Made by a program: the position numbers and the translations under genes. Shown here piece by piece: positions 7,075 through 16,581 of a DNA stretch of 64,000 bases. How positions within the stretch are numbered: position 1 is the stretch's first letter; each line of letters starts with the position of its first letter. The notes under the pieces are model-generated. The model saw nothing but the letters and a program-made list of their open reading frames with translations. It had not been told where the DNA came from and searched no databases. Where the stretch lies: the NCBI RefSeq assembly GCF_039889165.1, contig NZ_JAYMYY010000009.1, forward strand, positions 62,001 through 126,000, written 5' to 3'. Source of the DNA: Pseudocitrobacter cyperus (GTDB lineage Bacteria > Pseudomonadota > Gammaproteobacteria > Enterobacterales > Enterobacteriaceae).

Positions 7075-9363
7075 TTATCCCTGCGCCTCAACCACCTTAA
7101 TCTCCACCATGCCAATCCCTAACTGACGCGGTGAGTGGCCGAGGATATTCCCTTCATTCGTAGACTCCGGCGCGGGCGGGACAATCACCAGCGTGCTGGC
7201 CTGCGTTGGGTTTTCGAAGTGCAGGGTGGTGGTGGTGACGTCGTGACCCAGCGTCAGCGTCTGTTCGCTGTTACCCACGCGGACAGGAATCGGTTTGTCT
7301 GCATTCTGGCCGAAAGCCTTCGCGGTGATCACCAGGTCGAATTTCTTCGGCAGCGGGTGTTGATACTCAATTTTTACTTCATTGCCCAACTGTGCGTTAG
7401 ACCAGCGCCCCCAGGCTTCCGGACGTGAGATGCCGCTGAACTGCTTCACCTCTTCTGGCGCACCGGCGACGTTGAAGATAAAGCTGTCGGCTTTGTAGCG
7501 AATATCGTTGTCCACAACCTTCAGGGTGTCTACGTTGCCGTTGTAGCGTGTCATATCGATGACGGTATCTTTGAACGCCGTTTTCCCTTTCCACTGCGCT
7601 TTGTCGACGTGCTGCACTTTTTGCTCGCCGCCCAGTTGCCCCTGCGAGACGCACCAGTCGGTCGAGAGCGCAAACTCTGGCGCCCACAGTTGACCCATTT
7701 TGTAGCAGCGGTCGACCCAGACGAAATTATCGCGCGGGGCGAAGTCTGCCAGTTGGTAGCGCAGTGGCGCAGAGTATTCGCTTTCCGGCAGTGGCTCGAC
7801 GCGTTTTTCAGACACCCGCAACAGCAGCGGGAGACGGAAGTGGCTGCCGGAGAAGGCGATCATATTTTTCTGCGAGTCGATGGTGAACTCTTTCATCTCT
7901 TTTGGGAAATTCCACAGACGGATGATGTCAGGTTTCCACGCCAGCACTTTCTCTTTCATGTTGAGGAAAATCGTCGACATCGACTCCCCGGAAAAGCTAC
8001 TGCGCCCCAGTCCGATAAAGTTGTCTCCACCCAGGATATCAAGCACTGTCGCCCCGTTGTCCATGGTGTTGCGCTTTTGCGCCATCACTTCCTGCTGTGG
8101 CTTGTCGCCGCGCAGGATGAAGAACAGATTGTTGCGATCCTGCTTATTGAGATAATCCCAGGCGCTGTTTTTCATCGCCAGGTGATCGGACGAGACAACG
8201 ATTACCGTATTTTTGAAGTACGGTGATGCTTTGATTTTATTAATAAACTCAGCAATATTCTGCTGGCTGCAGCTTACGGCGCTGAAGGACTGGTTGGCTT
8301 TGCCGTCTATTTCATAGCTTTTACGCGTACAACTGCGCGAGACGAAACCATCCGGGTGATGCGTGTCGACGGTCAGGGTGAACAGTGAGAAGCGTTTACC
8401 TTCTTTTGAGAGCGTTTCGAATTTTTTCCATGCTTCATCGAGCACGGTATCGTCGTAGAAACCCCAGTCGTTACGGTAGTCAGGGTCATCGACGGTAGCT
8501 TTCAGTTCTTCCAGACCGTAGAGATGCTCGAAACCGTGGGACTTCAGGAACACATCTTTCCCGGCAAAGCGCAGGTTTGCGCCCTGCATAAAGTAGTTTT
8601 CGTAGCCGGAGTTTTTCAGAATATCGCCGAGGCAGATATTTTGCGGGAAGAAGCTGGAGAGCGAGGCTGAGGCATTGCCTTCAAACGGCGCAAAGAGTGG
8701 AATACCGCACTGCGAGGCGACCATCCCGGCGATGGTGTAGTCGGTGCCCGGTAACTGCGCGGTATGGCTAAAATCGATGCTGTTGTTTTTCAGCTCGCCG
8801 AGTTCCGGCGTGAGATCCGGAAATGCCTGGTTATCAAAATAGGTGCGCTCAAGGCTTTCACCGTAGATGTAGACCAGGTTCAGCTTAGGCTGCGGAATGC
8901 TTTTGGCCGGCTCTTTATAGTAAATGGCAAAATCCGGATCGCCATCGCGCGACTGGGATTTTACCAGTTCGCTAATCTGACGAAACGCCGGGCTGGCATC
9001 GACAGATCCCACTGCCAGCACCAGCGCCAGCAAGCTGTAACCAAAATGATGCGGATGATGACGGCGGCGTAACAGCCAGCCCAGCGTGCCGAATATGGCA
9101 ACCAGACCCAGCACCAGGCCGATCCCCGGCAGGATGTACTTACTGACGCCCGCACCGGTCAGGCTGTTGGTGAGCGTATAAAGTACGGCGTCGTTGATGC
9201 CATCACCGGTGAAATAATCGCTGGCGTAGAGCGTAATGTTGAGTACGACAAAAAATCCCAAAACAATCAGCGTAGCGGCGAACCACCACGTATTGCGTCC
9301 TGCCTTCAGGGAATAAATCGCCACAGAGGCAAGAAAAAGAGCAAGGGAGAGTAACTCTGACAC
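7075..9363 (-). CDS. opgB: OpgB, phosphoglycerol transferase I
   Basis: A 762-residue inner-membrane protein, one residue shorter than E. coli OpgB (MdoB). The N-terminus has about four membrane segments within residues 1-130. A periplasmic sulfatase/alkaline-phosphatase-type domain follows, with GTDYTIAGMVASQCG around the nucleophile threonine, VDTHHPDG and VVSSDHLA as metal-binding stretches. The enzyme moves phosphoglycerol from phosphatidylglycerol to osmoregulated periplasmic glucans. It is monocistronic here, convergent with tsr. The lgo genes that lie between tsr and opgB in K-12 are absent. Confidence 0.95.
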   Translation of the reverse strand: MSELLSLALFLASVAIYSLKAGRNTWWFAATLIVLGFFVVLNITLYASDYFTGDGINDAVLYTLTNSLTGAGVSKYILPGIGLVLGLVAIFGTLGWLLRRRHHPHHFGYSLLALVLAVGSVDASPAFRQISELVKSQSRDGDPDFAIYYKEPAKSIPQPKLNLVYIYGESLERTYFDNQAFPDLTPELGELKNNSIDFSHTAQLPGTDYTIAGMVASQCGIPLFAPFEGNASASLSSFFPQNICLGDILKNSGYENYFMQGANLRFAGKDVFLKSHGFEHLYGLEELKATVDDPDYRNDWGFYDDTVLDEAWKKFETLSKEGKRFSLFTLTVDTHHPDGFVSRSCTRKSYEIDGKANQSFSAVSCSQQNIAEFINKIKASPYFKNTVIVVSSDHLAMKNSAWDYLNKQDRNNLFFILRGDKPQQEVMAQKRNTMDNGATVLDILGGDNFIGLGRSSFSGESMSTIFLNMKEKVLAWKPDIIRLWNFPKEMKEFTIDSQKNMIAFSGSHFRLPLLLRVSEKRVEPLPESEYSAPLRYQLADFAPRDNFVWVDRCYKMGQLWAPEFALSTDWCVSQGQLGGEQKVQHVDKAQWKGKTAFKDTVIDMTRYNGNVDTLKVVDNDIRYKADSFIFNVAGAPEEVKQFSGISRPEAWGRWSNAQLGNEVKIEYQHPLPKKFDLVITAKAFGQNADKPIPVRVGNSEQTLTLGHDVTTTTLHFENPTQASTLVIVPPAPESTNEGNILGHSPRQLGIGMVEIKVVEAQG

Positions 9364-9593
9364 TAAGGATCCTCAACAGCGCCAGTTTTCTGGCCACATA
9401 ATTTCGCACAGCATAATGTAGTCATGCTGTCTTATCGCTGCAATTCTAGCGTCATGAAAGTGTGTTGTTGTTCAGAATTGGTTTATAAATAGCCGATTTT
9501 ATCGTCTAAAAAGAGCGCGTTTATGAAGGGGGAAATAAAAATGGCGGAGTGTGCGGATAAGCGAATGGGCGCTTATCCGCGGTGATGATGGCA

Positions 9594-10085
9594 TCAGGAG
9601 ATGAAGTTTACACCCTGTTTCAGCACCAGATCGCAGGCTTTCGCCTTCACTTTTTTGCCCAGCTCGCTGTTGCCCAGGCTCTCAAGATTCAGTTGCTGAC
9701 CATCTTTCGCATTCAGCAGGCCCGAGATACCGTCCATATAGCTGGTGTCTTTTTTCTGCTCAGTGGCGGTGTCGAGACCCAGTTTATCCAGTACCTGAGA
9801 TTTGATGTTATCGACATTAGCAACGGAGGTGATTTTCTCTTTTGCACAGTAACCCATAATGCCCGCAGCGTTATTCATGGTGCTGGAGCTCAGGGACTGC
9901 GTGCCGCCATTTAACAGGCTGGTCAGCGAAGAGAGGGAAGTGCCGCTCTGCTGGCTGCTGCTCTGGCCACCTAACTGGCTGGCGGCGCTGCTCAGGGTGT
10001 CGGTCAGCGAACTGGCGCTGGCTGCTGTTGCGAAGAAAGCGCCAGCAAAGATAGCGCCGCAGAACAGGGATTTAGTCATTTTCAT
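9594..10085 (-). CDS. yjjA: YjjA, DUF2501 secreted protein
   Basis: A 163-residue protein with an Sec-type signal peptide (MKMTKSLFCGAIFAGAFFATAASA, cleaved near residue 24) and a serine/glutamine-rich stretch, then a DUF2501 domain with two cysteines. It corresponds to E. coli YjjA, last gene of the yjjB-dnaT-dnaC-yjjA cluster, and follows dnaC by 71 bp. The start may be this ATG or the next one two codons later. The cellular role is not established; it is presumably periplasmic. Confidence 0.88.
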   Translation of the reverse strand: MKMTKSLFCGAIFAGAFFATAASASSLTDTLSSAASQLGGQSSSQQSGTSLSSLTSLLNGGTQSLSSSTMNNAAGIMGYCAKEKITSVANVDNIKSQVLDKLGLDTATEQKKDTSYMDGISGLLNAKDGQQLNLESLGNSELGKKVKAKACDLVLKQGVNFIS

Positions 10086-10156
10086 GGCGTGTACTCTTAT
10101 TCATACTATAAATGTATAGGTCGTCAGTATACTCCCGGCGGCCACTAGGATTTATC

Positions 10157-10894
10157 TCAATACTCTTTCCCGGTCACGCGGCTGCGATAGCTGTCCCAGT
10201 TAAAAATCACCCACAGGCTATTACCGAGGCGCATACGATCCATCACCCGCTCGCCAAGCAGCTTATTCATCTCATCCATATTGCTGTTAGTGAGCATGCC
10301 GGTCGGCCGTTTGGAAGAGGAGCGACGGTCAACAATCTGGTTGATGATCACTTTCTCGTAACGCGACTCGGTCTGTACGCCTATTTCGTCAATAACCAGC
10401 AGGTCGACCTGGCTGAGATCGTTAAGCAGTTGCTCTTCGCTGGTTTCCCGGTTGCTGAACGTGTCTTTCATGGCGGACATAATGTCGGCCACGGTGATAA
10501 TCAGCACCGATTTACCGCGTAGCAGCAATTCGTTACAGATAGCGGCCGCCAGATGGTTTTTCCCGGTGCCCGGTTTGCCGGAGAAGATAAAGCTGGCAAT
10601 GTTGCCATCGAACTCCTCGACGTACTGGCGCGCTTTTGACAGCGCGTTCATCTGCCCTTCGTTTTCCACGCGGTAGTTGTCAAACGAGCAGTTCTGATGC
10701 AGCGGGCGGATACCGGAGCGGTTGAATGTACGCTGCATTTTCATCGCGCGGTTTTCTCGCTCAAGCGAAGCGGCGCGGATTTTTCCCTGCTCTTTTTGCC
10801 AGGCCAGCAGTTCTTCACCGGTCGTGAAAGCGGGCTTGACGTTCGCCGGCATCATCTTCTGCAGGCGTTGCATTAAATCGCCAACGTTTTTCAT
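10157..10894 (-). CDS. dnaC: DnaC, helicase loader
   Basis: A 245-residue AAA+ ATPase, the length of E. coli DnaC. The N-terminal 50 residues bind DnaB. The ATPase core shows a Walker A SGKPGTGKNH at about 105-114, a Walker B LLVIDEI, and a sensor/arginine-finger region near RRSSSKRPTGMLTNSN. DnaC loads the DnaB helicase at oriC and, with DnaT and PriA/B, at restarted forks. It begins 2 bp after dnaT ends, so the two are made from one transcript. Confidence 0.96.
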   Translation of the reverse strand: MKNVGDLMQRLQKMMPANVKPAFTTGEELLAWQKEQGKIRAASLERENRAMKMQRTFNRSGIRPLHQNCSFDNYRVENEGQMNALSKARQYVEEFDGNIASFIFSGKPGTGKNHLAAAICNELLLRGKSVLIITVADIMSAMKDTFSNRETSEEQLLNDLSQVDLLVIDEIGVQTESRYEKVIINQIVDRRSSSKRPTGMLTNSNMDEMNKLLGERVMDRMRLGNSLWVIFNWDSYRSRVTGKEY

Positions 10895-10896
10895 GC

Positions 10897-11436
10897 TTAT
10901 CCTCTGAAACCAGGGGGAATATGACTATCGGGTTCGGATACCGTGTTGAGGTCGCGCTTCGGCTGGCCGTTATTGCCGGCGCGGCCCATTTGTACGCTGC
11001 GCGCCAGCTTCTGTTGCCACTGCACGTGGTGGAACACTTTCCCTTCCGCCTGCCAGTAGGCGACAAACGAGGCCAGCTCTTCCGGAGTGACCGGTTCGCT
11101 CAGCGCGATACCCCACAGCGCGGAGAGGCGTAAAAATTCGGCATCCGGCTGCCAGCCTGCATACATGGCAAATTTGCCCATCGGCACGGCAATCGGTGCG
11201 GGCGCCGGTTCGTCAAAAAACTGCACATCCAGCGCGACATCACTTCCCGGACGGGCGAGCTTTTCTTCCAGTGCTAACAGTTGTGCCAGCCGTTCCTGTG
11301 TGATGGCGTAAAACGCGGGCGCATTATTTGCAAACACCGCCAGTGCCCCGCCTTCCGTTTTAGCAAGAATAGCAGCAGGATCGGCGGTAAAAGCGTCAAT
11401 ACCAATCACGTTCGGCGTCAAAATACGAGAAGACAT
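10897..11436 (-). CDS. dnaT: DnaT, primosomal protein I
   Basis: A 179-residue protein of the same length as E. coli DnaT. The N-terminal region handles self-association, and the C-terminal half (about 89-179, with GKFAMYAGWQPDAEF and the ALSEPVTPEELASF stretch) binds single-stranded DNA. DnaT takes part in PriA-dependent replication restart, handing the fork to DnaB-DnaC. It sits 119 bp after yjjB and directly before dnaC. Confidence 0.96.
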   Translation of the reverse strand: MSSRILTPNVIGIDAFTADPAAILAKTEGGALAVFANNAPAFYAITQERLAQLLALEEKLARPGSDVALDVQFFDEPAPAPIAVPMGKFAMYAGWQPDAEFLRLSALWGIALSEPVTPEELASFVAYWQAEGKVFHHVQWQQKLARSVQMGRAGNNGQPKRDLNTVSEPDSHIPPGFRG

Positions 11437-11555
11437 AACACTATCTCAATACAGAAAAACAGAGGAAGGCTGCGGTGTTCCCGCAGGTAATAGCCACATA
11501 ATAGCACAGTGCGTAAGGCGGGCGGCAGGGGGATATCCGCAGCGCCCGACCGCTT

Positions 11556-12029
11556 TTAAACGCGCGGGCGTTTGCGATAGAGCCACAGGCCGGGAATAGA
11601 CAGGCCAACGGAGAGCGCGCCCACGATTGACGAGGCTTTTAAGAAGTTGCTGAGCAGGGCGATCATCATCTCTTCGGTATAGCCCAGGTGGCTGATTTTC
11701 ACTGCGGATATCATCGCCGTATAGGCTGAAATGCCGGGGAACATCGGGATGACCGCCGCCACGGTAAAGATTTTCGGGTGCGCAAGATACCAGCGCGACC
11801 AACGGATGCCGATACTGCCGACCAGAATAGCGGCAAGGAACGTGGCCCATTCGATGTTAAATCCGGCGCTCATCATGACAAAACGTGAGCTGTGGCCTAT
11901 CGCGCCGAGCAGCGCGCACCAGGGCAGCGCACGATGCGGCACGTTAAATACCATTGCGAAGCCGATCGCCGGAATCGACGATAAAATAATGTCCTGTATC
12001 AGCGTAATAATAAAATCCATCACACCCAT
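11556..12029 (-). CDS. yjjB: YjjB, small subunit of the YjjPB (ThrE-like) exporter
   Basis: A 157-residue membrane protein with about four or five membrane segments, matching E. coli YjjB in length and in the VIPMFPGISAYTAMIS core of the ThrE/YjjB family. The start is taken at 12029 (MGVMDF), giving the E. coli length. It overlaps the end of yjjP by about 10 bp, so both subunits are coupled. YjjP and YjjB correspond to the two halves of a single ThrE-type exporter and have been linked to succinate export in E. coli. Confidence 0.92.
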   Translation of the reverse strand: MGVMDFIITLIQDIILSSIPAIGFAMVFNVPHRALPWCALLGAIGHSSRFVMMSAGFNIEWATFLAAILVGSIGIRWSRWYLAHPKIFTVAAVIPMFPGISAYTAMISAVKISHLGYTEEMMIALLSNFLKASSIVGALSVGLSIPGLWLYRKRPRV

Positions 12030-12802
12030 CCGCGTAGCCCCCATAGGGTCATGGCCGTTACCACCCCGACGCAGGTAGCCAGCGTCAGCAGACTGGCGAT
12101 GGCCCAACGTGCCAGCCCGGTATTGATATGGCCTTTAAACATGTCGGCAACGGCGTTGATTAACGGAAAGCCCGGAACCAGCAGCAATACGCTGGCGGCC
12201 ATCGCCACCGTAGAGGTCTGGCTAAATGCGGGTAAGCGCAGCAGCAGGCCAGATACGGTGGTGGCGGCGAAAGCGGTGATGCAGAAGTTGATTTGCGGGT
12301 GCATGGCGCGGTGGGTAAGCACCTGGCGAATGTACATGGCAATGGTGCTGGCGCACAGCGTGACAAAAGCACCGTCCCAGCCGCCGTTATTCAGTTTACA
12401 GAAACAGGCGCAGGAGAGGCCGACCATCATCACCACGAGCCAGCGTGGATAGCGTAAGGGTCTGATCTGGCTAAAGCGTTTCGCGACATCTTTGGCATCC
12501 AGCAGCTTATGCTCGGCCATGATGACAATATGCTGGATCTCCGTCACAACGTGCATGTTAATGCCGCGATCGGCATTTTTGCGCGTAGAGGTAATGCATT
12601 GCCCCTCTTTAATTGTCGATAAAACAATGGCATTGGGAGAAATGGCGATTTCGACGCTATCCATTCCCAGTGCACGGCCTAAGCGAGTGCTGAGTTCATC
12701 GACCAGTGCGCTTTCTGCCCCGTGCTGGAGCAGGTAAAGGCCGCACTGAATACAGAGCCGGGTAATGCCTCGTTGCGTGTAGTGATCGATTTCGACGGTC
12801 AT
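12020..12802 (-). CDS. yjjP: YjjP, large subunit of the YjjPB (ThrE-like) exporter
   Basis: A 260-residue protein with a soluble N-terminal domain (about 1-125, including LCIQCGLYLLQHGAESALVDE) and about five membrane segments after residue 130, including the VLLLVPGFPLINAVADM signature of the DUF1212 family. The start is the ATG at 12802, preceded by AGGATTAGG; the frame stays open upstream but that part is AT-rich and unconserved. It pairs with YjjB as a proposed succinate exporter. First gene of the leftward yjjPB-dnaTC-yjjA group. Confidence 0.92.
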   Translation of the reverse strand: MTVEIDHYTQRGITRLCIQCGLYLLQHGAESALVDELSTRLGRALGMDSVEIAISPNAIVLSTIKEGQCITSTRKNADRGINMHVVTEIQHIVIMAEHKLLDAKDVAKRFSQIRPLRYPRWLVVMMVGLSCACFCKLNNGGWDGAFVTLCASTIAMYIRQVLTHRAMHPQINFCITAFAATTVSGLLLRLPAFSQTSTVAMAASVLLLVPGFPLINAVADMFKGHINTGLARWAIASLLTLATCVGVVTAMTLWGLRGWV

Positions 12803-13077
12803 CCTAATCCTCGGTACAACTGCCTGATGGCTTACTTTTACCTGATGCGCTGAAATCAGGAGTCCGTGTCGGATCAAATTATGTGCAAAAAGGCATCGCT
12901 GTTTTGCGATGGCGATAATTTGACGCTCCCCACATTTTCTGAAAATTGTCGAAAAGTGCAGCTTTTGAACTGGTTTTGCCCTTCTTTTCCCACGCTCCCT
13001 TATCAAAAATGCATCAATGAACTTTGTGTAAACATAAAACAAACAAATATTTAACGTGATGGAGGCAAGGCGACCCT

Positions 13078-14262
13078 ATGAAGACACAGGTTGTGATTAT
13101 CGGCGCGGGGCCTTCTGGCCTGCTATTGGGGCAATTACTGCACAACGCAGGTATTCAAACGCTGATACTGGAGCGACAGACGCCCGATTATGTGCTGGGG
13201 AGGATCCGGGCCGGTATTCTGGAAAGCGGCACCGTTGGGCTGTTGCGCGAGGCGGGCGTGGCGAAGCGGATGGAGGCCGAAGGGTTGGTGCATCATGGGG
13301 TCGAGTTTCTGTTTAACGGCAGGCGCATCCCGGTGCCGCTGAGCGAGCTGACCGGCGGCAAAAGCGTGATGGTGTATGGGCAAACTGAAGTGACACGTGA
13401 CCTGATGGAGGCGCGTCAGGCCAGCGGTGCGAAGGCGGTCTACGGCGTCAGCGACGTGTGTATCGAAGATATTAAAAGTGACAATCCAACGGTCACTTTT
13501 ACCAAAGGCGGCGAAATCTGCCGCGTCTCCTGTGATTTCGTTGCCGGGTGTGATGGTTTTCATGGCGTCTCGCGGCAAAGCATCCCGCGCGAAATCTTGC
13601 GTGAATATGAGAGCGTCTGGCCATTTGGTTGGCTGGGGATGCTGGCGGATACGCCGCCAGTAAATCCGGAGTTGATCTACGCGCACCATGAACGGGGCTT
13701 TGTTCTTTGTAGTCAGCGCTCACTAACTCGCAGCCGCTACTATTTACAGGTTCCGTTAACGGAAAAGGTGGAGCAGTGGTCGGATGAACGCTTCTGGCAG
13801 GAGTTGAAATGCCGCCTGCCTGAAGAGCTGAGCCAGAAGTTAGTGACTGGTCACTCACTTGAGAAGAGTATTGCGCCCCTGCGCAGTTACGTGGTGGAAC
13901 CGATGCAATATGGGCGCTTATTTCTGGTGGGCGATGCCGCGCATATTGTGCCGCCCACCGGTGCGAAAGGGCTAAACCTTGCCGCGTCGGATGTGAACTA
14001 TCTGTGGCGTATTCTGCGTCAGTATTATCAGCACGGACGAGTAGACCTGCTGGATCGCTATTCGCAACTGGCGCTAAACCGCGTCTGGAAAGGTGAACGC
14101 TTTAGTTGGTTTATGACCCATCTGTTGCATGATTTCCAGGATAAGAGCGCATTCGATAAAAAGATGCAGGAAGCCGATCGCCAGTACTATCTGGGTTCCC
14201 TCGCCGGGTTAACGACGATTGCGGAAAATTACGTCGGGCTGCCTTATGAGGCCGTGGAGTAA
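13078..14262 (+). CDS. pobA: PobA, 4-hydroxybenzoate 3-monooxygenase
   Basis: A 394-residue FAD-dependent aromatic hydroxylase. The dinucleotide-binding motif GAGPSG is at residues 9-14, the DG motif at GCDGFHG, and the FAD-ribityl GD motif in LVGDAAHIVPPTGAKGLN. These and the length identify p-hydroxybenzoate hydroxylase, which uses NADPH and oxygen to make protocatechuate. A GGAGG site lies about 12 bp before the ATG. E. coli K-12 has no gene here: yjjP and yjjQ are neighbours. No protocatechuate-cleavage gene and no PobR-type regulator gene lies beside it in this window. Confidence 0.93.
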   Translation: MKTQVVIIGAGPSGLLLGQLLHNAGIQTLILERQTPDYVLGRIRAGILESGTVGLLREAGVAKRMEAEGLVHHGVEFLFNGRRIPVPLSELTGGKSVMVYGQTEVTRDLMEARQASGAKAVYGVSDVCIEDIKSDNPTVTFTKGGEICRVSCDFVAGCDGFHGVSRQSIPREILREYESVWPFGWLGMLADTPPVNPELIYAHHERGFVLCSQRSLTRSRYYLQVPLTEKVEQWSDERFWQELKCRLPEELSQKLVTGHSLEKSIAPLRSYVVEPMQYGRLFLVGDAAHIVPPTGAKGLNLAASDVNYLWRILRQYYQHGRVDLLDRYSQLALNRVWKGERFSWFMTHLLHDFQDKSAFDKKMQEADRQYYLGSLAGLTTIAENYVGLPYEAVE

Positions 14263-14609
14263 CAGAACCGTTGCCCTCGCCCCGTGTTGATGGGGCGGCG
14301 GCAAAATATGGCGGACTAATAAATATAAAAAGAAAATAACATTCATGTGAAATATATAATTAATTGATGTTTAAATTTTACTTACGCATATATTAATTTT
14401 TTCTAATTGCATTTGGATTACCATTTTATAAACAATGTGACATATTATATTGGTTAACTTTTCGTCGTGGTGGTTTAATCCAAAGTATTGTTTTATTCGC
14501 CATAACAAAAGATGTCCTTTTCGGAAGCAAGGAAGAACCGATCCATTTTTAGCTGAGCACCGTTGCAGGTGAGAATAAAAAAGGATCTTCGATTGGATGC
14601 GGAGGATTT
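14263..14609. promoter_or_regulatory. AT-rich intergenic block upstream of yjjQ-bglJ
   Basis: This 347-bp gap starts with a weak GC-rich hairpin (GCCCC...GGGGC, 14279-14296) that may end the pobA transcript. From about 14315 to 14500 it is very AT-rich, with runs such as TAATTTTTTCTAATTG. In E. coli the yjjQ-bglJ operon is silenced by H-NS, and curved AT-rich DNA of this sort is what H-NS prefers. No gene was seen. The H-NS role is inferred. Confidence 0.5.
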
Positions 14610-15329
14610 ATGGTACAAGGATGCTGCAAATTCGGTGTGATAATCAGCAAAATACCGGTGATGCAATCTGGGTTGAGTGCGATTATGTCATCGCATTTTC
14701 CTGATTATGAGCTTAATGTTTGTCACTCTCTGGAAGAGCTTACGCTGCTTCAGCTTCGTCGCGCTGACCTGGTCCTTGTGGATCTCTCGGGCGATATTCA
14801 CCAACCGCGTAGTGTTTGTGAGCAATTCTATTCATTGCTGACGCAATACCGCGATATCCACTGGGTTTTTCTTGTTAGCCGCCAGATGTACGCTCTCGCG
14901 GTCGAATTTCTGATGCGTCCGGAAAGTACGCTGCTTTCTGACTCTGAACCCGTTGACCGCGTAGTGGTGGCGATTCGTCAGGGAGGCGTATCTGCTGAGC
15001 GTATCAGCCAAACGCTGCTGGTACCCGACTACGACAATCTCGAGGCCGACGGTGAAAAAATAGTGATGCTGACGCTGTCAGAACGCAAGGTTCTGCGTCT
15101 GCTGGCGAAAGGCTGGGGAATTAATCAAATCGCGACATTGCTGAAAAAAAGCAACAAAACGATCAGCGCGCAAAAGAACAGCGCCATGCGTCGGTTGTCA
15201 TTGCGAAGTAACGCTGAAATGTATGCGTGGATCAACAGCACCCAGGGAATGAAGGAACTCAATCTCTACTCAGCCTACGGAGAGCCCGTCGAATGGAAAA
15301 ACATCCCGGAAAGCAGCATGTCGCTATAG
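14610..15329 (+). CDS. yjjQ: YjjQ, LuxR-type regulator
   Basis: A 239-residue protein matching E. coli YjjQ (241 aa). The N-terminal receiver-like part (GVIISKIPVMQSGLSAI) is followed by a LuxR helix-turn-helix at about 150-215, with LTLSERKVLRLLAKGWGI and KKSNKTISAQKNSAMRR. E. coli YjjQ represses motility and capsule-related genes and is itself held down by H-NS. It is the first gene of a two-gene operon and overlaps bglJ by 37 bp. GGAGG lies just before the ATG. Confidence 0.93.
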   Translation: MVQGCCKFGVIISKIPVMQSGLSAIMSSHFPDYELNVCHSLEELTLLQLRRADLVLVDLSGDIHQPRSVCEQFYSLLTQYRDIHWVFLVSRQMYALAVEFLMRPESTLLSDSEPVDRVVVAIRQGGVSAERISQTLLVPDYDNLEADGEKIVMLTLSERKVLRLLAKGWGINQIATLLKKSNKTISAQKNSAMRRLSLRSNAEMYAWINSTQGMKELNLYSAYGEPVEWKNIPESSMSL

Positions 15330-15973
15330 TCGAACCCTGTGTGATGGCGGGAGTTGGTCTACGCCATTTGTTGTCGTCCTCTGCCAGAAGCACCTATGCT
15401 TTCCATTTTTTTCATTCGATTGATGAGTTACGGCAGTCAATGTCAGCGATTGAGTATTTTGCTGTCATCTGCTGCCTGTCAGATATTCGTGAGCTGCGGC
15501 TGGAAAGTTTGCTCTTTCAGGATGAGATTGCGAATAGTCGGCCTGTGACTCTCCGAATTATCCTCGGCGGTAATGCGAAAGAAGTTGAGCTTATTAAGCA
15601 GCTCTCGCCTACGCTGGTAAATGGTGTATTAAGCAAAACGGAATCTCTCCCTTGTCTCAAGAGTATGATCATGGATCTGCTGAAAAACGGGGGAGCGGGC
15701 CAACCGGTGCAGGAAGAGAATGTCATTACCGTACACCACCGCTATTTAAGCCCAACTGAGCGCGCCATATTACGCTATATGACTTGTGGTTATTCCTTAA
15801 CGGATATCGCTACACGTCTGGAGCGAAATATAAAAACTATTCGGGCACATAAATTTAATGCAATGGCGAAGCTGGGTGTGAACTCGGATATCGGTTTACT
15901 GAGCGCGGCAGATTTATTGATGTCACTACCCGATCGTTACGGGCTGTCAAACGATACGCACTACGCGCAGTAA
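15293..15973 (+). CDS. bglJ: BglJ, LuxR-type co-regulator (RcsB partner)
   Basis: A 226-residue protein equal in length to E. coli BglJ. The C-terminal LuxR domain at about 150-210 carries LSPTERAILRYMTCGYSL and ERNIKTIRAHKFNAMAKLG. BglJ forms heterodimers with RcsB and activates H-NS-silenced promoters such as bgl. The ATG at 15293 lies inside the end of yjjQ and aligns with the E. coli start; a frame start further upstream at 15227 would be buried deeper in yjjQ. The N-terminal half is more diverged than the DNA-binding half. Confidence 0.88.
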   Translation: MEKHPGKQHVAIVEPCVMAGVGLRHLLSSSARSTYAFHFFHSIDELRQSMSAIEYFAVICCLSDIRELRLESLLFQDEIANSRPVTLRIILGGNAKEVELIKQLSPTLVNGVLSKTESLPCLKSMIMDLLKNGGAGQPVQEENVITVHHRYLSPTERAILRYMTCGYSLTDIATRLERNIKTIRAHKFNAMAKLGVNSDIGLLSAADLLMSLPDRYGLSNDTHYAQ

Positions 15974-16010
15974 TGTACAACCAGAGCAGTGAGCTGCTCT
16001 GGTTACTTTT

Positions 16011-16469
16011 TCACAAACACACATCAACCCAGGTTGCCCCTGTGAGTTGCACCATGCGGTCGGGCGATATTCGCACCGCGCTGTGAGTGGCACCTGCCGC
16101 GGGCAACACCTCCGTGTATCGCTGCAAAGAGACATCACAATAGACGGCAAGCGGGTTTTCCAGGCCGAACGGGCATACGCCGCCAACCGGATGCCCAGTC
16201 AGCGTAACCACTTCATCACTGCTCAGCATACGCGCCTTTGCGCCAAATGTGGCTTTCAGCTTTTTGTTATCGAGTCGGGCATCACCTTTAGCGACAATCA
16301 GGATGACCTCTTCTTTCACTTTCAGCGACAGCGTTTTTGCTATCTGCCCGGGTTCAACCTGGTGAGCGGCGGCGGCGAGGGCGACGGTTGCTGTGCTTTG
16401 TTCAAGTTCAATAATGTCGATATCGGGGGCGTGTTCGGCGAAAAATTGCCGCACAGATTGCAGGCTCAT
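16011..16469 (-). CDS. YbaK/EbsC-family aminoacyl-tRNA deacylase
   Basis: A 152-residue single-domain protein of the YbaK/ProXp family of trans-editing enzymes, which hydrolyse mischarged tRNAs. Family marks include AKTLSLKVKEEVILIVAKGD with the conserved lysine, then GHPVGGVCPFGL. It resembles the short stand-alone YbaK-type proteins rather than ProRS-linked domains. It lies convergent to bglJ, 37 bp away, and is followed leftward by nothing in its own orientation. The gene does not occur at this place in E. coli K-12. Which mischarged tRNA it clears cannot be read from the sequence. Confidence 0.8.
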   Translation of the reverse strand: MSLQSVRQFFAEHAPDIDIIELEQSTATVALAAAAHQVEPGQIAKTLSLKVKEEVILIVAKGDARLDNKKLKATFGAKARMLSSDEVVTLTGHPVGGVCPFGLENPLAVYCDVSLQRYTEVLPAAGATHSAVRISPDRMVQLTGATWVDVCL

Positions 16470-16581
16470 GGGTCTCTCCTGAAAAATTGTGGCGTTAAAT
16501 CTGTCATAAGCGCTGAAGGGTGTAAATATTTCCGTTGTGGGATTCAGAAAAACCGCGATTTCTGGATCTCCTTCACATTCA

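Noticed and set aside
11446..11850. 134-codon minus-strand frame overlapping yjjB
   Set aside because: It overlaps yjjB in another frame on the same strand; yjjB matches its family over its full length.
12803..13042. Longer YjjP start at 13042
   Set aside because: The added 80 residues are unconserved and the ATG at 12802 has a clear ribosome site and gives a length close to E. coli YjjP.
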